Assembly (NCBI RefSeq): GCF_022095675.1
Contig: NZ_JAHYSG010000055.1
Span: 1-64,000 of the forward strand
Reading direction: 5' to 3'
Source: Dactylosporangium sp. AC04546
GTDB lineage: Bacteria > Actinomycetota > Actinomycetes > Mycobacteriales > Micromonosporaceae
DNA length: 64,000 bases
The position numbers and the translations under genes are program-made. Shown in pieces: positions 25,890 to 34,412 of this stretch. The notes under the pieces were generated by a model. It made no database searches. It saw nothing but the letters and a program-made list of their open reading frames with translations, and was not told the origin of the DNA. How positions within the stretch are numbered: the stretch's first letter is position 1; each line of letters opens with the position of its first letter.

Positions 25890-26065
25890 CCGCGTCCGCG
25901 TGCATGCTGGCGCGGTAGTCGAGCTCCTGCGCGGCGCGCTACGCGCTGCTTTGCGTCGGCCGAGATGCGCATGTCCCGCCGGCCGGTGAGGACGAACGGC
26001 GCCGTGGTGCGGGAGACGCCCACCCGGCGCGCGACGTCCTGCAGCGTCACCCGGCCACCCGTCAT
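25890..26065 (-). pseudogene. Remnant of a LacI-family repressor gene (N-terminal HTH only)
   Basis: From an ATG at 26065 (GGGAAAGG upstream) the frame reads a LacI DNA-binding domain: VTLQDVARRVGVSRTTAPFVLTGRRDMRISADAKQRV. Near 25940 the frame shifts; the expected continuation RAAQELDYRASMH is present in another frame. The homology stops at the end of the NmrA-like gene, so the effector domain is missing. A frameshift and a truncation make this a pseudogene. It is divergent to the GH32-like gene and was probably its regulator. Confidence 0.75.
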
Positions 26066-26190
26066 CCCACACCTTTCCCGCGCTTGCATCGCCAGATCGA
26101 TGTCCATCGTGCTTGGACGACAGATCGTCACCGTTTCCCGTTGATCGGTACCCGCCGATCCCGTTGCACTGCCGTTCCGCAGGTGGCGCC

Positions 26191-26320
26191 GTTCCCGCGC
26201 TGTTCCGGTGTTCCCGCGCTGTTCCCGCGTTCCCGCGCTGTTCCGGTGTTCCCGCGCTGTTCCCGCGTTCCGCGCCGTTCCCGCGTTCCGCGCCGTTCCC
26301 GCGTTCCGCGCCGATCCCGC
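26191..26320. repeat. 19-bp and 18-bp tandem repeat array
   Basis: Four 19-bp units alternate GTTCCCGCGCTGTTCCGGT and GTTCCCGCGCTGTTCCCGC (starts 26191, 26210, 26229, 26248). Three 18-bp units GTTCCGCGCCGTTCCCGC follow (26267, 26285, 26303). From 26320 to 26430 looser words such as GCGTTTCCGGGCCGTTCCCG continue. No gene is called between 26066 and 26516. Confidence 0.85.
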
Positions 26321-26447
26321 GTTCCCGCGGCGTTTCCGGGCCGTTCCCGTGCCGTTCGTGGGGGCGGGTGCGATCCCGGGCGTTTCCGGGGCCGGCGGGT
26401 GCGAGCCAGGCGTTTCCGGGTGTTTCCGTCGATCTCCGTCGGCAAGC

Positions 26448-26499
26448 TTGACATGCGTCGCCGGGGGCCGCACGGTCAAAGATGCTGAATGGATTCAGC
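26448..26499 (+). promoter_or_regulatory. Promoter -35 and operator of the GH32-like gene
   Basis: TTGACA at 26448-26453 is a consensus -35, but the -10 is unclear. Downstream, GCTGAAT-GG-ATTCAGC (26484-26499) is an inverted repeat just before the ribosome site, the position expected for a LacI-type operator. The nearby LacI gene is broken, so the gene may have lost its repressor. Confidence 0.5.
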
Positions 26500-26516
26500 G
26501 GGAGGTGTGGACCGGG

Positions 26517-27422
26517 ATGTTACGTCTCGTCGATCACTGGGTCTGGGACAGCTGGCTCGCGGCCAGTGGCGACGAGCACCACCTCTTCTTCCTGCGCGCA
26601 CCCCGCGAGCTCCGCGATCCCGAACGCCGCCATCTGTCCACGTCGGTCGGGCACGCCGTGTCCACCGATCTGCGCCGCTGGACGGTCCTGCCCGACCCGC
26701 TGGAACGCGCCTCGGCGTCGGCCTGGGACGGCACCGCCGTCTGGACCGGGTCGATCTCTCCCCACGACGGGCGGTGGTACCTCTTCTACACGGGTGTGGA
26801 CGGCGGCGGCGCCCAGCGCGTCGGGATCGCCGTCTCCGACGACCTGCACACCTGGCAGCGCCACGGCGCCGAGCCGGTGGCCGGGCCAGACCCGCGGTGG
26901 TACGCGGCCACCGCCTGGCGCGACCCGTTCGTCTTCGCCGACCCCGCCGGGCGCGGCTGGCACATGCTGGTCACGGCCCACGCCGCCGGGGAGGGCCGCG
27001 GCCGCGGCGTGATCGGGCACGCCCGCTCGGCCGACCTGCTGCACTGGAGCGTCCGCCCGCCGCTCACCCGTCCCGCCGGCTTCGACCATCTGCAGGTACC
27101 GCAGGTGCACCAGATCGACGACACCACCATCCTGCTGTTCTCGTGCCAGCCCGCGATGACCACGCTCCAGCGGCGCAACGGCTCACCGCTGTCGGGCACC
27201 TGGGTCGTGGCGGGCGGCTCCGTCGGCGCGGGCTGGGACGTGGCGGCGGCGACGCCGTTCGCGCACCCGTCGCTGTCCGCCGCGCGCCTCGCCCGCGATC
27301 CCGCCGGCGGCTGGTGCCTGCTCGGTTTCCGCGACTGGGAACACGGCGTCTTCCACGGCGAGATCATCGACCCGATCCCGGTCGCCTGGACCGGCAGACG
27401 CCTGGTCGAGCGAATCCGGTAA
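26517..27422 (+). CDS. GH32-like (beta-fructosidase fold) glycosidase, possibly inactive
   Basis: 301 residues forming a five-bladed propeller with GH32/GH43-like blade motifs: WVWDSWLA with the presumed nucleophile Asp at the N-terminus, VWTGSISPHDGRWYLFYTGVD, AWRDPFVFADP (the RDP motif) and LGFRDWEHGVFHGEIIDP. From memory, relatives carry (M/L)EVPQ with the acid/base Glu; here the site reads DHLQVPQV, so the expected Glu is Gln. If that alignment is right, activity would be lost or much reduced. There is no signal peptide, so it is intracellular, acting on fructosides or similar sugars if active. The ATG follows GGAGG at 11 nt. Neighbouring LacI remnant suggests the locus is decaying. Confidence 0.72.
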   Translation: MLRLVDHWVWDSWLAASGDEHHLFFLRAPRELRDPERRHLSTSVGHAVSTDLRRWTVLPDPLERASASAWDGTAVWTGSISPHDGRWYLFYTGVDGGGAQRVGIAVSDDLHTWQRHGAEPVAGPDPRWYAATAWRDPFVFADPAGRGWHMLVTAHAAGEGRGRGVIGHARSADLLHWSVRPPLTRPAGFDHLQVPQVHQIDDTTILLFSCQPAMTTLQRRNGSPLSGTWVVAGGSVGAGWDVAAATPFAHPSLSAARLARDPAGGWCLLGFRDWEHGVFHGEIIDPIPVAWTGRRLVERIR

Positions 27423-27662
27423 CGACTCCTTGACATCGGCGTTCGTCGAAGATGATCCTGAGGCCAACTCGATTCAGCTTTCCTGGTCGACGCCCGCGCG
27501 GATCGAGGGGGCTCCGCCCGCACCGTCCGCCAAAAGCCACGGACGGCGAGGACGGGGCCCCGCCGTTTCCGGGCCGGGAGACGGGTGGGAGTTGCCGGGC
27601 CGCGGGTGGCGGGCCGGGTGACGGCCCGGGCCCCGGCGGCAGGGCGGCCCTACGGTGGGTGC
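27423..27662. other. Intergenic region before zwf
   Basis: Contains TTGACA at 27430-27435 with no convincing -10 at the right spacing, and GC-rich inverted words near 27545-27575 (GACGGGGCCCCGCCG) that could form a hairpin. No gene seen. Confidence 0.35.
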
Positions 27663-29069
27663 ATGGCGACCTCGGACCGTCCTGGGCCCACCGTGTTCGT
27701 GCTCTTCGGAGCGACCGGCGATCTCGCGAAGCGGATGGTGCTGCCCGCCTTCGCCACCCTCGCCGGCGACGGACTGCTGCCCAAGGACTGGGCGCTGGTC
27801 GGGAACGGGCGCGGCGACGTCGCGCACGAGGACTTCCGGGAGCACGTCCGCGAGGCGCTCGACAAGTTCGGGCCGCACCTGCCGCAGCGCGTCTGGCGGG
27901 AGTTCGAGCGGCGGCTGTACTTCGCCGGCGGCGGGTTCGCCAGCGACGACCCCGGCAGCATGCTCGACGTGCTCGAGCAGGCCCGGGCCAAGGTCGGGCG
28001 GGACGCGCAGCTCGTGCACTACCTCGCGGTGCCGCCCGTCGCCTTCGGGGGGCTGACGAAGGCGCTCGGCAGGCACGGGCTCACGGAGCGGGCCCGGGTC
28101 GTCTACGAGAAGCCCTTCGGCACCTCGCCCGAGTCGTTCCGGGAGCTCAACCGCACCGTGCGGCGGGTGCTCGACGAGTCCCAGGTGTACCGGATCGACC
28201 ATTTCCTGGGGAAAGAGGCCACCCAGAACCTGCACGTGCTGCGGTTCGCCAACGAGCTGTTCGGCGCCACGTGGAACCGGCGCCACGTCGAGAGCGTCCA
28301 GATCGACGTGCCCGAGGACCTCGGGGTCGCCGACCGGGCCGGGTTCTACGACGCCACCGGCGCCGTGCTCGACATGCTGGTCACGCACCTGTTCCAGGTC
28401 GCCGCCGAGGTCGCCATGGAGCCGCCGGAGCGGCTCGACGCCGACGGGCTCCAGGCCGCCCGGGAACGGGTCATCGGGGCGTTCCGCCCGCTGGATCCGG
28501 CCGAGGTCGTGCTCGGGCAGTTCACGGGGTACCGCGACGTGCCCGGCGTCGCCGCCCGCTCCCGCACCGACACGTTCGTCGCGGCGCGGCTGTGGATCGA
28601 CAACGCTCGCTGGCGGGGCGTGCCGTTCCTGCTGCGCACCGGCAAGCGGATGGCCACGAGCGCGCAGCGGGTGAGCCTCGTGCTCCGCACGTCCGAGCGT
28701 CCGTTCCAGGCGTTGCCGACCCAGTCGAACGTGCTGTCGTTCTCGCTCTCCGGCGCCGGTGAGATCGACGTCGACATGCTGGCCAAGCGGCCGGGCGTCG
28801 CGCTGGACGTCGAGCCGGCGACCGCCGCGCTGCCGCTGTGTGCGATGGCCGACGCCGATCCGCTCCCGCCGTACGTCCGCCTCATCCACGATGCCCTGCT
28901 CGGTGACCGCTCGCTGTTCACCCGGCCGGACGGGCTGGCGGCCGTGTGGAAGGTGGCCCAGCCGCTGCTCGAAGCCCGCCCGCGACCGGCGTCGTACGCG
29001 CAGGGCTCGTGGGGACCGGCCCAGGCCCGCCGCCTCGCCGCCCCACACCGCTGGCTGCTCGGCGAGTAA
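27663..29069 (+). CDS. zwf: Glucose-6-phosphate 1-dehydrogenase
   Basis: 468 residues with the N-terminal coenzyme motif LFGATGDLAKRM and the active-site signature YRIDHFLGKEATQN (Arg177-Asp179-His180), plus VVYEKPFG and LRTGKRM. It converts glucose-6-phosphate to 6-phosphogluconolactone, making NADPH at the head of the oxidative pentose phosphate pathway. It stands alone, without the opcA, pgl and tal neighbours of the usual actinobacterial zwf cluster, so it may be a second copy. The stop codon lies within the first unit of a 14-bp tandem repeat. Confidence 0.93.
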   Translation: MATSDRPGPTVFVLFGATGDLAKRMVLPAFATLAGDGLLPKDWALVGNGRGDVAHEDFREHVREALDKFGPHLPQRVWREFERRLYFAGGGFASDDPGSMLDVLEQARAKVGRDAQLVHYLAVPPVAFGGLTKALGRHGLTERARVVYEKPFGTSPESFRELNRTVRRVLDESQVYRIDHFLGKEATQNLHVLRFANELFGATWNRRHVESVQIDVPEDLGVADRAGFYDATGAVLDMLVTHLFQVAAEVAMEPPERLDADGLQAARERVIGAFRPLDPAEVVLGQFTGYRDVPGVAARSRTDTFVAARLWIDNARWRGVPFLLRTGKRMATSAQRVSLVLRTSERPFQALPTQSNVLSFSLSGAGEIDVDMLAKRPGVALDVEPATAALPLCAMADADPLPPYVRLIHDALLGDRSLFTRPDGLAAVWKVAQPLLEARPRPASYAQGSWGPAQARRLAAPHRWLLGE

Positions 29070-29112
29070 AGCTCGGCGAGTAAAGCTCGGCGAGTAAAGC
29101 TCGGCGAGAGAA
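29057..29112. repeat. 14-bp tandem repeat across the zwf stop codon
   Basis: GCTCGGCGAGTAAA occurs three times exactly (29057, 29071, 29085) and once with changes (29099). The zwf TAA at 29067 is inside the first unit. Because 14 is not a multiple of three, extra copies do not extend the frame. Confidence 0.9.
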
Positions 29113-29268
29113 GCGGTACAGGCTCAGGTAAAGCCCGGCCAGGAAAAAGTCGGCCCGTAACAGCCCAACACACCAGGAAAGGGGCAAGGTCAACTGTTCG
29201 GTTGATTGCCGTATGCATTGCGGCTTGGCACACTGCCCCTCGCACGTTTCGCGGGGGAGGCAGCAGAA

Positions 29269-30162
29269 ATGCGAAGGTTTGCGCTGGCGGCGGTCGCCGT
29301 GGCCGTGCTCGGCGTGGCCGCCGGGTGTGCGGCGCCGGCCGGGGTCGACAAGGACCTCGTCGACGACTGGGCCATGATGGCCGAGGCCAAGGTGCCCGAG
29401 CCGGCCGAGGGCGACTGCTGGAACACCGACGTCACCAAGCTCGACAACGTCGTGCCCTCGCGGGTCACCCAGATTCCCTGCGAGATGCAGCACATGTTCG
29501 AGACCGTCCACGTCGGGCACTTCACCGGCAACGCGGCCGACGCGACGCTGCCGCCGACCGCGGACGGGCTCTCCACCGCCTACGCGGAGTGCGACGGGGC
29601 GGCCAAGACGTACCTCGGCAACGCCTGGCAGGCGGGCCGCCTCCACCTGATCGTGCAGACGCCGACCAAGGCCCAGTGGGCCGGCGGCGGCCGGTTCTTC
29701 CGCTGCGACGTCGTCGCGCTGCGCACCGAGCTCGGCACGCTCGAGCCGCGCAAGGAGACGTTCAAGGACGCCCTCAAGCCGGGCGGCGAGCTGGCCCTGA
29801 CCTGCGGCACGCTGGTCGGGCTCGACAGCAACGGCGCGTGGGACGACATCACCCCGGCCTCGTGCACCGCGGCCCACGACGTCGAGTTCGTCGGCGTCGT
29901 CAACGCCAAGACCTCGACGTACCCGTCGGACGGCAAGACGCTCGAGTCGGCGTTCAGCGACGTCTGCGAGCAGCAGCTGATGACGTACATCGGGATGTCG
30001 GCGAGCCACTTCGCCAAGCAGAAGGCGCTGCTGTACGGCTACTGGATGATGGCCGACCAGGCCGAGTGGAAGGCCGGCAACCGCACCGCCCGCTGCTACG
30101 CGATGATCGACAAGAAGAAGATCTCCCGCTCACTGAAGGGCGCCGGCAACATCGCCATCTGA
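29269..30162 (+). CDS. Septum-formation-family lipoprotein
   Basis: 297 residues beginning with a lipoprotein signal (MRRFALAAVAVAVLGVAAGC, lipid-acceptor Cys20). The mature part matches the Septum_form family: GDCWNTD, VPCEMQHMFETVHVG (here IPCEMQHMFETVHVGHF), CDGAAKTYLG, and a second half with SCTAAHDVEFVGV and CEQQLMTYIG. It carries several conserved cysteines in two similar halves. Found in actinobacteria near division and wall functions, its activity is unknown. ATG preceded by GGGGGAGG at 8 nt. Confidence 0.8.
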   Translation: MRRFALAAVAVAVLGVAAGCAAPAGVDKDLVDDWAMMAEAKVPEPAEGDCWNTDVTKLDNVVPSRVTQIPCEMQHMFETVHVGHFTGNAADATLPPTADGLSTAYAECDGAAKTYLGNAWQAGRLHLIVQTPTKAQWAGGGRFFRCDVVALRTELGTLEPRKETFKDALKPGGELALTCGTLVGLDSNGAWDDITPASCTAAHDVEFVGVVNAKTSTYPSDGKTLESAFSDVCEQQLMTYIGMSASHFAKQKALLYGYWMMADQAEWKAGNRTARCYAMIDKKKISRSLKGAGNIAI

Positions 30163-30180
30163 GCGATCCGGCCGTGGCGG

Positions 30181-31539
30181 TCAGACCCCAATCACGGCCG
30201 GCAGCGCCCCCGAGGAGACCGCCGCGACCAGCGCCGCGTGATCGGCCGACGTCTGGTCCGCGTAGGCGACGGCGAACGCCGCGAACGCCTCGTCGAACTC
30301 CTCGCCGTCCTCGGGGGTCGGCGCGCAGTACCCGTCGAGGACCCGCGGGTCGATCGACTGCGCGTGGGCCCGGCCCAGCACCACGCCGACGACCCGGGCG
30401 TAGTCGTCGAGCTGCCCGGCCCGCAGCGTCGTCGGGTCGATCGAGCCCTTCATGTCCCGGAACTGCCGCACGAGGTACGGGTTGGAGTCGATCGTCGTCC
30501 ATCCCAGCAGCACGTCGCTGACGGTCTGCATCCAGCGCTGGCCGCGCACCACGCGCTCGCCGGCGTGCTGCTCGGGCGCCGGCGGCAGGTACGGCGCGAG
30601 GGCCGAGGCGCGGGCCTGCTTGACCTGCAGGACGAGGGCCTCGTCGCCGTTGCCGTGCAGCAGCACGACGTAGCTGCGGTACCCGACGCTGCCGAGGCCG
30701 ACGATGCGGTGGGCGACGTCGACCACGGCGTAGCGGCCGAACAGGGCGCGGATCTCCTCCTCGAGGGTTCCGGCGTACGCGTCGAGGCTCTCGATCACCG
30801 GGAACGCGTCGGTCGAGTCGAGGGGGGCCAGGATCGGCGGGTCGGGCGTGAACCGCCAGCTGTCGTGGTCGAGCCGGGCGGTGAACTTCTCGGCGACGCG
30901 GCGGCTGGTGTTCTTGCGGGCCTTCTTGCGCACCCGGTCGAACGTGTCGACGAGGTCGCCGATGCCGTAGTGCTCCAGCGTCGAGTGGTCGGTGGTGAGG
31001 TAGTACGCGTCGAGCAGCGGCATGTCGGCGAGCTCGCGGACGGCGGTGCGGTAGCCGCGGGCGCAGTCACGGGCGGCGGTGCGGCACTCGTCGTCCGGCA
31101 GGCCGGCCTCGCGGCCCGCGCTGACCAGGCTCGTCACGAGACGCTTGAGGTCCCAGTCCCACGGGCCGACCGCGGTCTCGTCGAAGTCGTTGACGTCCAT
31201 CACCTGGCGGCGCTCCGGCGACGCGTACAGGCCGAAGTTGGCGGCGTGCGCGTCGCCGCAGATGTGCCCGTGCAGCCCCGTGTCGGCGCCCCGGGCCAGG
31301 TCGGCGGCCATGACGGCGGCCGAGCCGCGCAGGAACGCGAACGGCGAGGTGATCATGCGGCCGTGCCGGATCGGCACCAGGTCGGCGACGCGCTCGCCGT
31401 TCGTGGCGGTCACGATCGCCACCGGGTCCCGGTCGGAGGGCTCGAAGGCCGTCAGGAGCTTGACTGGGACACGGGCGCGGCGGGCGGTCCCGTCCTCGCG
31501 GAGCGTGGCAGGGGCCGCCCACCCGGTGGAGCCGATCAT
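30181..31539 (-). CDS. DUF2252 family protein
   Basis: 452 residues matching DUF2252, a kinase-like (APH-related) uncharacterised family: MITSPFAFLRGSAAVMAADLA, GHICGDAHAANFGLYASPERRQVMDVNDFDETAVGPWDWDLKRL (a kinase-type catalytic stretch with GDAH..NFG and D-x-NDFDE), and VGLGSVGYRSYVVLLHG. The residues suggest ATP-dependent phosphotransfer, but the substrate is unknown. ATG at 31539 follows GAGGGG. It is convergent with the lipoprotein gene, 18 nt away. Confidence 0.88.
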   Translation of the reverse strand: MIGSTGWAAPATLREDGTARRARVPVKLLTAFEPSDRDPVAIVTATNGERVADLVPIRHGRMITSPFAFLRGSAAVMAADLARGADTGLHGHICGDAHAANFGLYASPERRQVMDVNDFDETAVGPWDWDLKRLVTSLVSAGREAGLPDDECRTAARDCARGYRTAVRELADMPLLDAYYLTTDHSTLEHYGIGDLVDTFDRVRKKARKNTSRRVAEKFTARLDHDSWRFTPDPPILAPLDSTDAFPVIESLDAYAGTLEEEIRALFGRYAVVDVAHRIVGLGSVGYRSYVVLLHGNGDEALVLQVKQARASALAPYLPPAPEQHAGERVVRGQRWMQTVSDVLLGWTTIDSNPYLVRQFRDMKGSIDPTTLRAGQLDDYARVVGVVLGRAHAQSIDPRVLDGYCAPTPEDGEEFDEAFAAFAVAYADQTSADHAALVAAVSSGALPAVIGV

Positions 31540-31543
31540 CCCC

Positions 31544-32527
31544 TCACGGTAACGGGTACAGGCCACGTTCCCGGGCCGCGAGCCTGGTCACACCCAGCAG
31601 AGCGTCCAGCGACGGGGTCGGGATGCCGACAGCGACGGCGATCTCGCGCACGGCGGTGAGCATCGCGTCGAGCTCGATCGGCCGCCCGGCCTCGGCGTCC
31701 TGCAGCATCGACGTCTTGAACGCGCCGAGGCGCCGCGTGACGGCGTTGCGGTCGGCCGGGCTCTGCTCGATCGGACATCCGACCCGCGCCCCGATCGCCG
31801 CCGCCTCCAGCATCACCGCGTGCGCGAACCCGTTCACGAGCTCGTCGTCGAGGATCTTGTCGGCGGTGGCGCCGGTCAGGGCGGAGATGGGGTTGACCGT
31901 CATGTTTCCCCAGAGTTTGTACCAGATGTCGCGCTGGATCCGGTTCGAGCGCGTGACGGTGAACCCGTCGAGCAGCGCCGCGGTCCGCCGCAGGCGCTCG
32001 CTGTCGCCGCCGCCGGGCTCGCCCAGGATCAGGCCGTCGCCCGCCGTCAGCCGCACCTCGCCGGGGGCGGGGACGTTCGCGCTGAGGTGCACGACGCAGC
32101 CGAGGATGTGGTGGGTACCGAGGGCGCCGGCGACCGACCCGTCCGGGTCCACGGCGCGCAGCCGCAGCCCGTCGTAGGAGCCGCCGAGCCCGTCGAAGAA
32201 CCACCACGGCACCCCGTTGAGGGCCGGCACCACGACGGTGTCCGGCCCGAGGAGCGGGGCCAGGCCGGGGGCCAGCCCGGGCAGGGCGTGCGCCTTCACG
32301 GTGAGGAAGACCACGTCCTGCGGCCCGAGCACGGCCGGGTCGTCGCTCGCGGTGACCTTGTCGGCGACGATCGTGCCGTCCTTCGTGTGCAGCCGCCAGC
32401 CGCCGGCCCGGATCGCGGCCAGGGTCGCGCCGCGGGCCAGCACCGACGTCTCGTGGCCGGCCGCGGCCAGGCGGACCCCGATGACCCCGCCGACCGCCCC
32501 GGCCCCGACCACCGCGACGCGGGTCAC
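31544..32527 (-). CDS. Ketopantoate reductase-like (ApbA/PanE family) enzyme
   Basis: 327 residues with VAVVGAGAVGGVIGVRLAAAGHE as NADPH-binding motif, FLTVKAHALPGL, and the catalytic region SNRIQRDIWYKLWGNMTVNPISALTG (Lys and Asn of the family). PanE reduces 2-dehydropantoate in pantothenate synthesis; many actinobacterial paralogues act on other 2-keto acids, so the substrate is open. GTG start overlaps the phosphatase stop by 4 nt (GTGA), showing a coupled pair. Confidence 0.85.
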   Translation of the reverse strand: MTRVAVVGAGAVGGVIGVRLAAAGHETSVLARGATLAAIRAGGWRLHTKDGTIVADKVTASDDPAVLGPQDVVFLTVKAHALPGLAPGLAPLLGPDTVVVPALNGVPWWFFDGLGGSYDGLRLRAVDPDGSVAGALGTHHILGCVVHLSANVPAPGEVRLTAGDGLILGEPGGGDSERLRRTAALLDGFTVTRSNRIQRDIWYKLWGNMTVNPISALTGATADKILDDELVNGFAHAVMLEAAAIGARVGCPIEQSPADRNAVTRRLGAFKTSMLQDAEAGRPIELDAMLTAVREIAVAVGIPTPSLDALLGVTRLAARERGLYPLP

Positions 32528-33243
32528 GACGGTTCCAGGAGGTGTTCGCGCAGCTTGGCCGCGATGGACGGGTCGCCGAGGTACGCGTCGACCGTGCCGT
32601 AGCGGGTCCGCACGTCGGCCAGGAACAGCCGCATCGTCTCGGCCGGCGACGCGAGCCACCGGGCCGGCATGCCGGCGATGCCCGGGTTGGTCCGCCGCCA
32701 GTACTCCATCGACCGCTCGGTCGCCGCCGTCGTCAGCGCGTAGTCCTCGGCCACGACCGCGTCGCCGACGCCCAGCGCCGCCAGGGTGATCCCGGACACC
32801 ACGCCGGTGCGGTCCTTCCCGGCGACGCAGTGCACCACGACCGGCGCGTTGCCGGCGTCGGCGATGACGCCGACCGCGGTGACGATCGCCTCCCGGCCGT
32901 GCTCGGCGAGGTCGAGGTACCGGTCGGCGAGCCACCGGGCGTCGCTCAGCTCGGCGCCGGCGGGCGCCTCCTCCCACTCGGCGTGCATGGGGCTGATGTG
33001 GTGGTAGGTGAGGCCGGGGAAGGCGTGGATGCGCCCGTCGCGGTCGATCTCCCGCGGCCGGCGCAGGTCGATGACGGTCCGCACGCCGAGCGCCGTGAAG
33101 GAGCCGGCGTCGGCGGGGTCGATCCGGCTCAGCGAGTCGGACCGGAACAGCCGGCGCCAGCGGACCGTCCGGCCCTCGTGCCCGGCGTAGCCGCCCAGGT
33201 CGCGGAAGTTGAACAGGTTGGGGTGGTCGTAGTTCCGCACCAC
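32524..33243 (-). CDS. Tyrosine-type protein phosphatase (PtpB/LipA-like)
   Basis: 239 residues with NLFNFRDLGGYAGHEG near the N-terminus and the active-site loop VVVHCVAGKDRTG (Cys139, Arg145), the HCxxGKDRTG form of the bacterial PtpB/LipA-type dual phosphatases acting on phosphotyrosine or phosphoinositides. General acid is likely in the PMHAEWEE region. No signal peptide. Two adjacent GTG codons at 33243 and 33240 can both start it. Coupled to the reductase gene downstream. Confidence 0.88.
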   Translation of the reverse strand: MVRNYDHPNLFNFRDLGGYAGHEGRTVRWRRLFRSDSLSRIDPADAGSFTALGVRTVIDLRRPREIDRDGRIHAFPGLTYHHISPMHAEWEEAPAGAELSDARWLADRYLDLAEHGREAIVTAVGVIADAGNAPVVVHCVAGKDRTGVVSGITLAALGVGDAVVAEDYALTTAATERSMEYWRRTNPGIAGMPARWLASPAETMRLFLADVRTRYGTVDAYLGDPSIAAKLREHLLEPS

Positions 33244-33284
33244 GCGACCCTAATCCCACCGCGCAGCCGGTAGGTTGTCACCAC

Positions 33285-34412
33285 GTGGAGCGCAAACGCC
33301 GGGCGGTGGTCACGGAACCGCTCGGAGCCCTGCTGGCGAACGTGCCGAAGAGCAAACCGGGCTGGCTGACAGTGGTGAAGACCACGGTCGCGGCGACCCT
33401 GGCGTGGGTCCTGGCCCGCCAGCTCGGCGAGAACGTGGCCGTCCTGTTCGCCCCGGTCGTCGCGGTCCTCACCCTGCAGGCCAGCGTGTACGGCTCGCTC
33501 GCCACCGGCGTGCAGCTGCTGTTCGCCAACCTGGTCGGCACCGCCCTGGCCATCGCATGGGTCCAGCTGCTCGGCCTCACCTGGTGGACGCTCGCCGCCG
33601 CCGCGTTCGTCGCGCTGGCCGTGGCCCGGCAGGTGACGAACACTCCGCTCGCCCGCAACCAGCTCACCTTCGCCACCCTCGCCGTGCTCGTCCTCACCCC
33701 GATGGCGCAGGGCTACGGCCAGTGGCGCTTCATCGACGTCGCCCTCGGCAGCGTCGTCGGCCTGGTCGTCGCGGTCGTCATCCCCGAGCGCCCGCGGCTC
33801 GGCCTGATCCGCACCGCACTCGACGCCTGGGGCGCGGCCTGCGTGCGGGTCCTGCGCGACATCGCCGACGAGCTGGGCGAGCGGGCCGGCGAGCCGCTCG
33901 AGCTGGACAGCCGCCACGACTTCATCGCGAAGTCCCGGGCGCTCGGCGACCTGGGCGCCGAGGCGACCGCCTCGCTCGCCGGTGTCGAGGAGACCACGGT
34001 GCTCAACATCGCCGCCGGGCGCCTGCGCCGCGACCTCGACGAGGCCCGCGGCGAGCACCTGTGGCTGGTGCGGATCACCACCCAGGTCCGTGCCGTGTCC
34101 CTCGCCGTCGACCGCCTCTACGACCGCCCCGGCCACCCGCCGGCCCTCGACCGCGACACCCTGCGCGCCCTGCTGGGGGCGACCGCCGACCTGCTCGGCG
34201 CGCGCCTGGCCGGTGAGTCGCCCGACGACGCCTCCCTGCGCGAGGCGCTGAGCGCCGCCGTCCTGCGCGTGCACACGGTCTTCCCGACGGCGCTTGCCGT
34301 GCTCGACTCGGTGACCCTGCTCGGCCGCCTCGACCAGCTCCGCCAGGACGCCGCCGAGGACCCGGAGGCCCTCGTCGACCTCGACGAGCTCCCGCGCACC
34401 GACCAGCGTTAG
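33285..34412 (+). CDS. FUSC-family membrane protein (aromatic acid exporter-like)
   Basis: 375 residues. The N-terminal half has five to six membrane segments (TVVKTTVAATLAWVLA, VAVLTLQASVYGSLATGVQLLFANLVGTALAIAW, FATLAVLVLTP, VALGSVVGLVVAVVIP) as in FUSC/ArAE proteins. The C-terminal half is a helical cytoplasmic domain (LDAWGAACVRVLRDIADELGE to LDSVTLLGRLDQLRQD). Such proteins are linked to export of aromatic acids, but the substrate is unknown. GTG start. Its TAG overlaps the TAA of the convergent GH116 gene. Confidence 0.8.
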   Translation: MERKRRAVVTEPLGALLANVPKSKPGWLTVVKTTVAATLAWVLARQLGENVAVLFAPVVAVLTLQASVYGSLATGVQLLFANLVGTALAIAWVQLLGLTWWTLAAAAFVALAVARQVTNTPLARNQLTFATLAVLVLTPMAQGYGQWRFIDVALGSVVGLVVAVVIPERPRLGLIRTALDAWGAACVRVLRDIADELGERAGEPLELDSRHDFIAKSRALGDLGAEATASLAGVEETTVLNIAAGRLRRDLDEARGEHLWLVRITTQVRAVSLAVDRLYDRPGHPPALDRDTLRALLGATADLLGARLAGESPDDASLREALSAAVLRVHTVFPTALAVLDSVTLLGRLDQLRQDAAEDPEALVDLDELPRTDQR

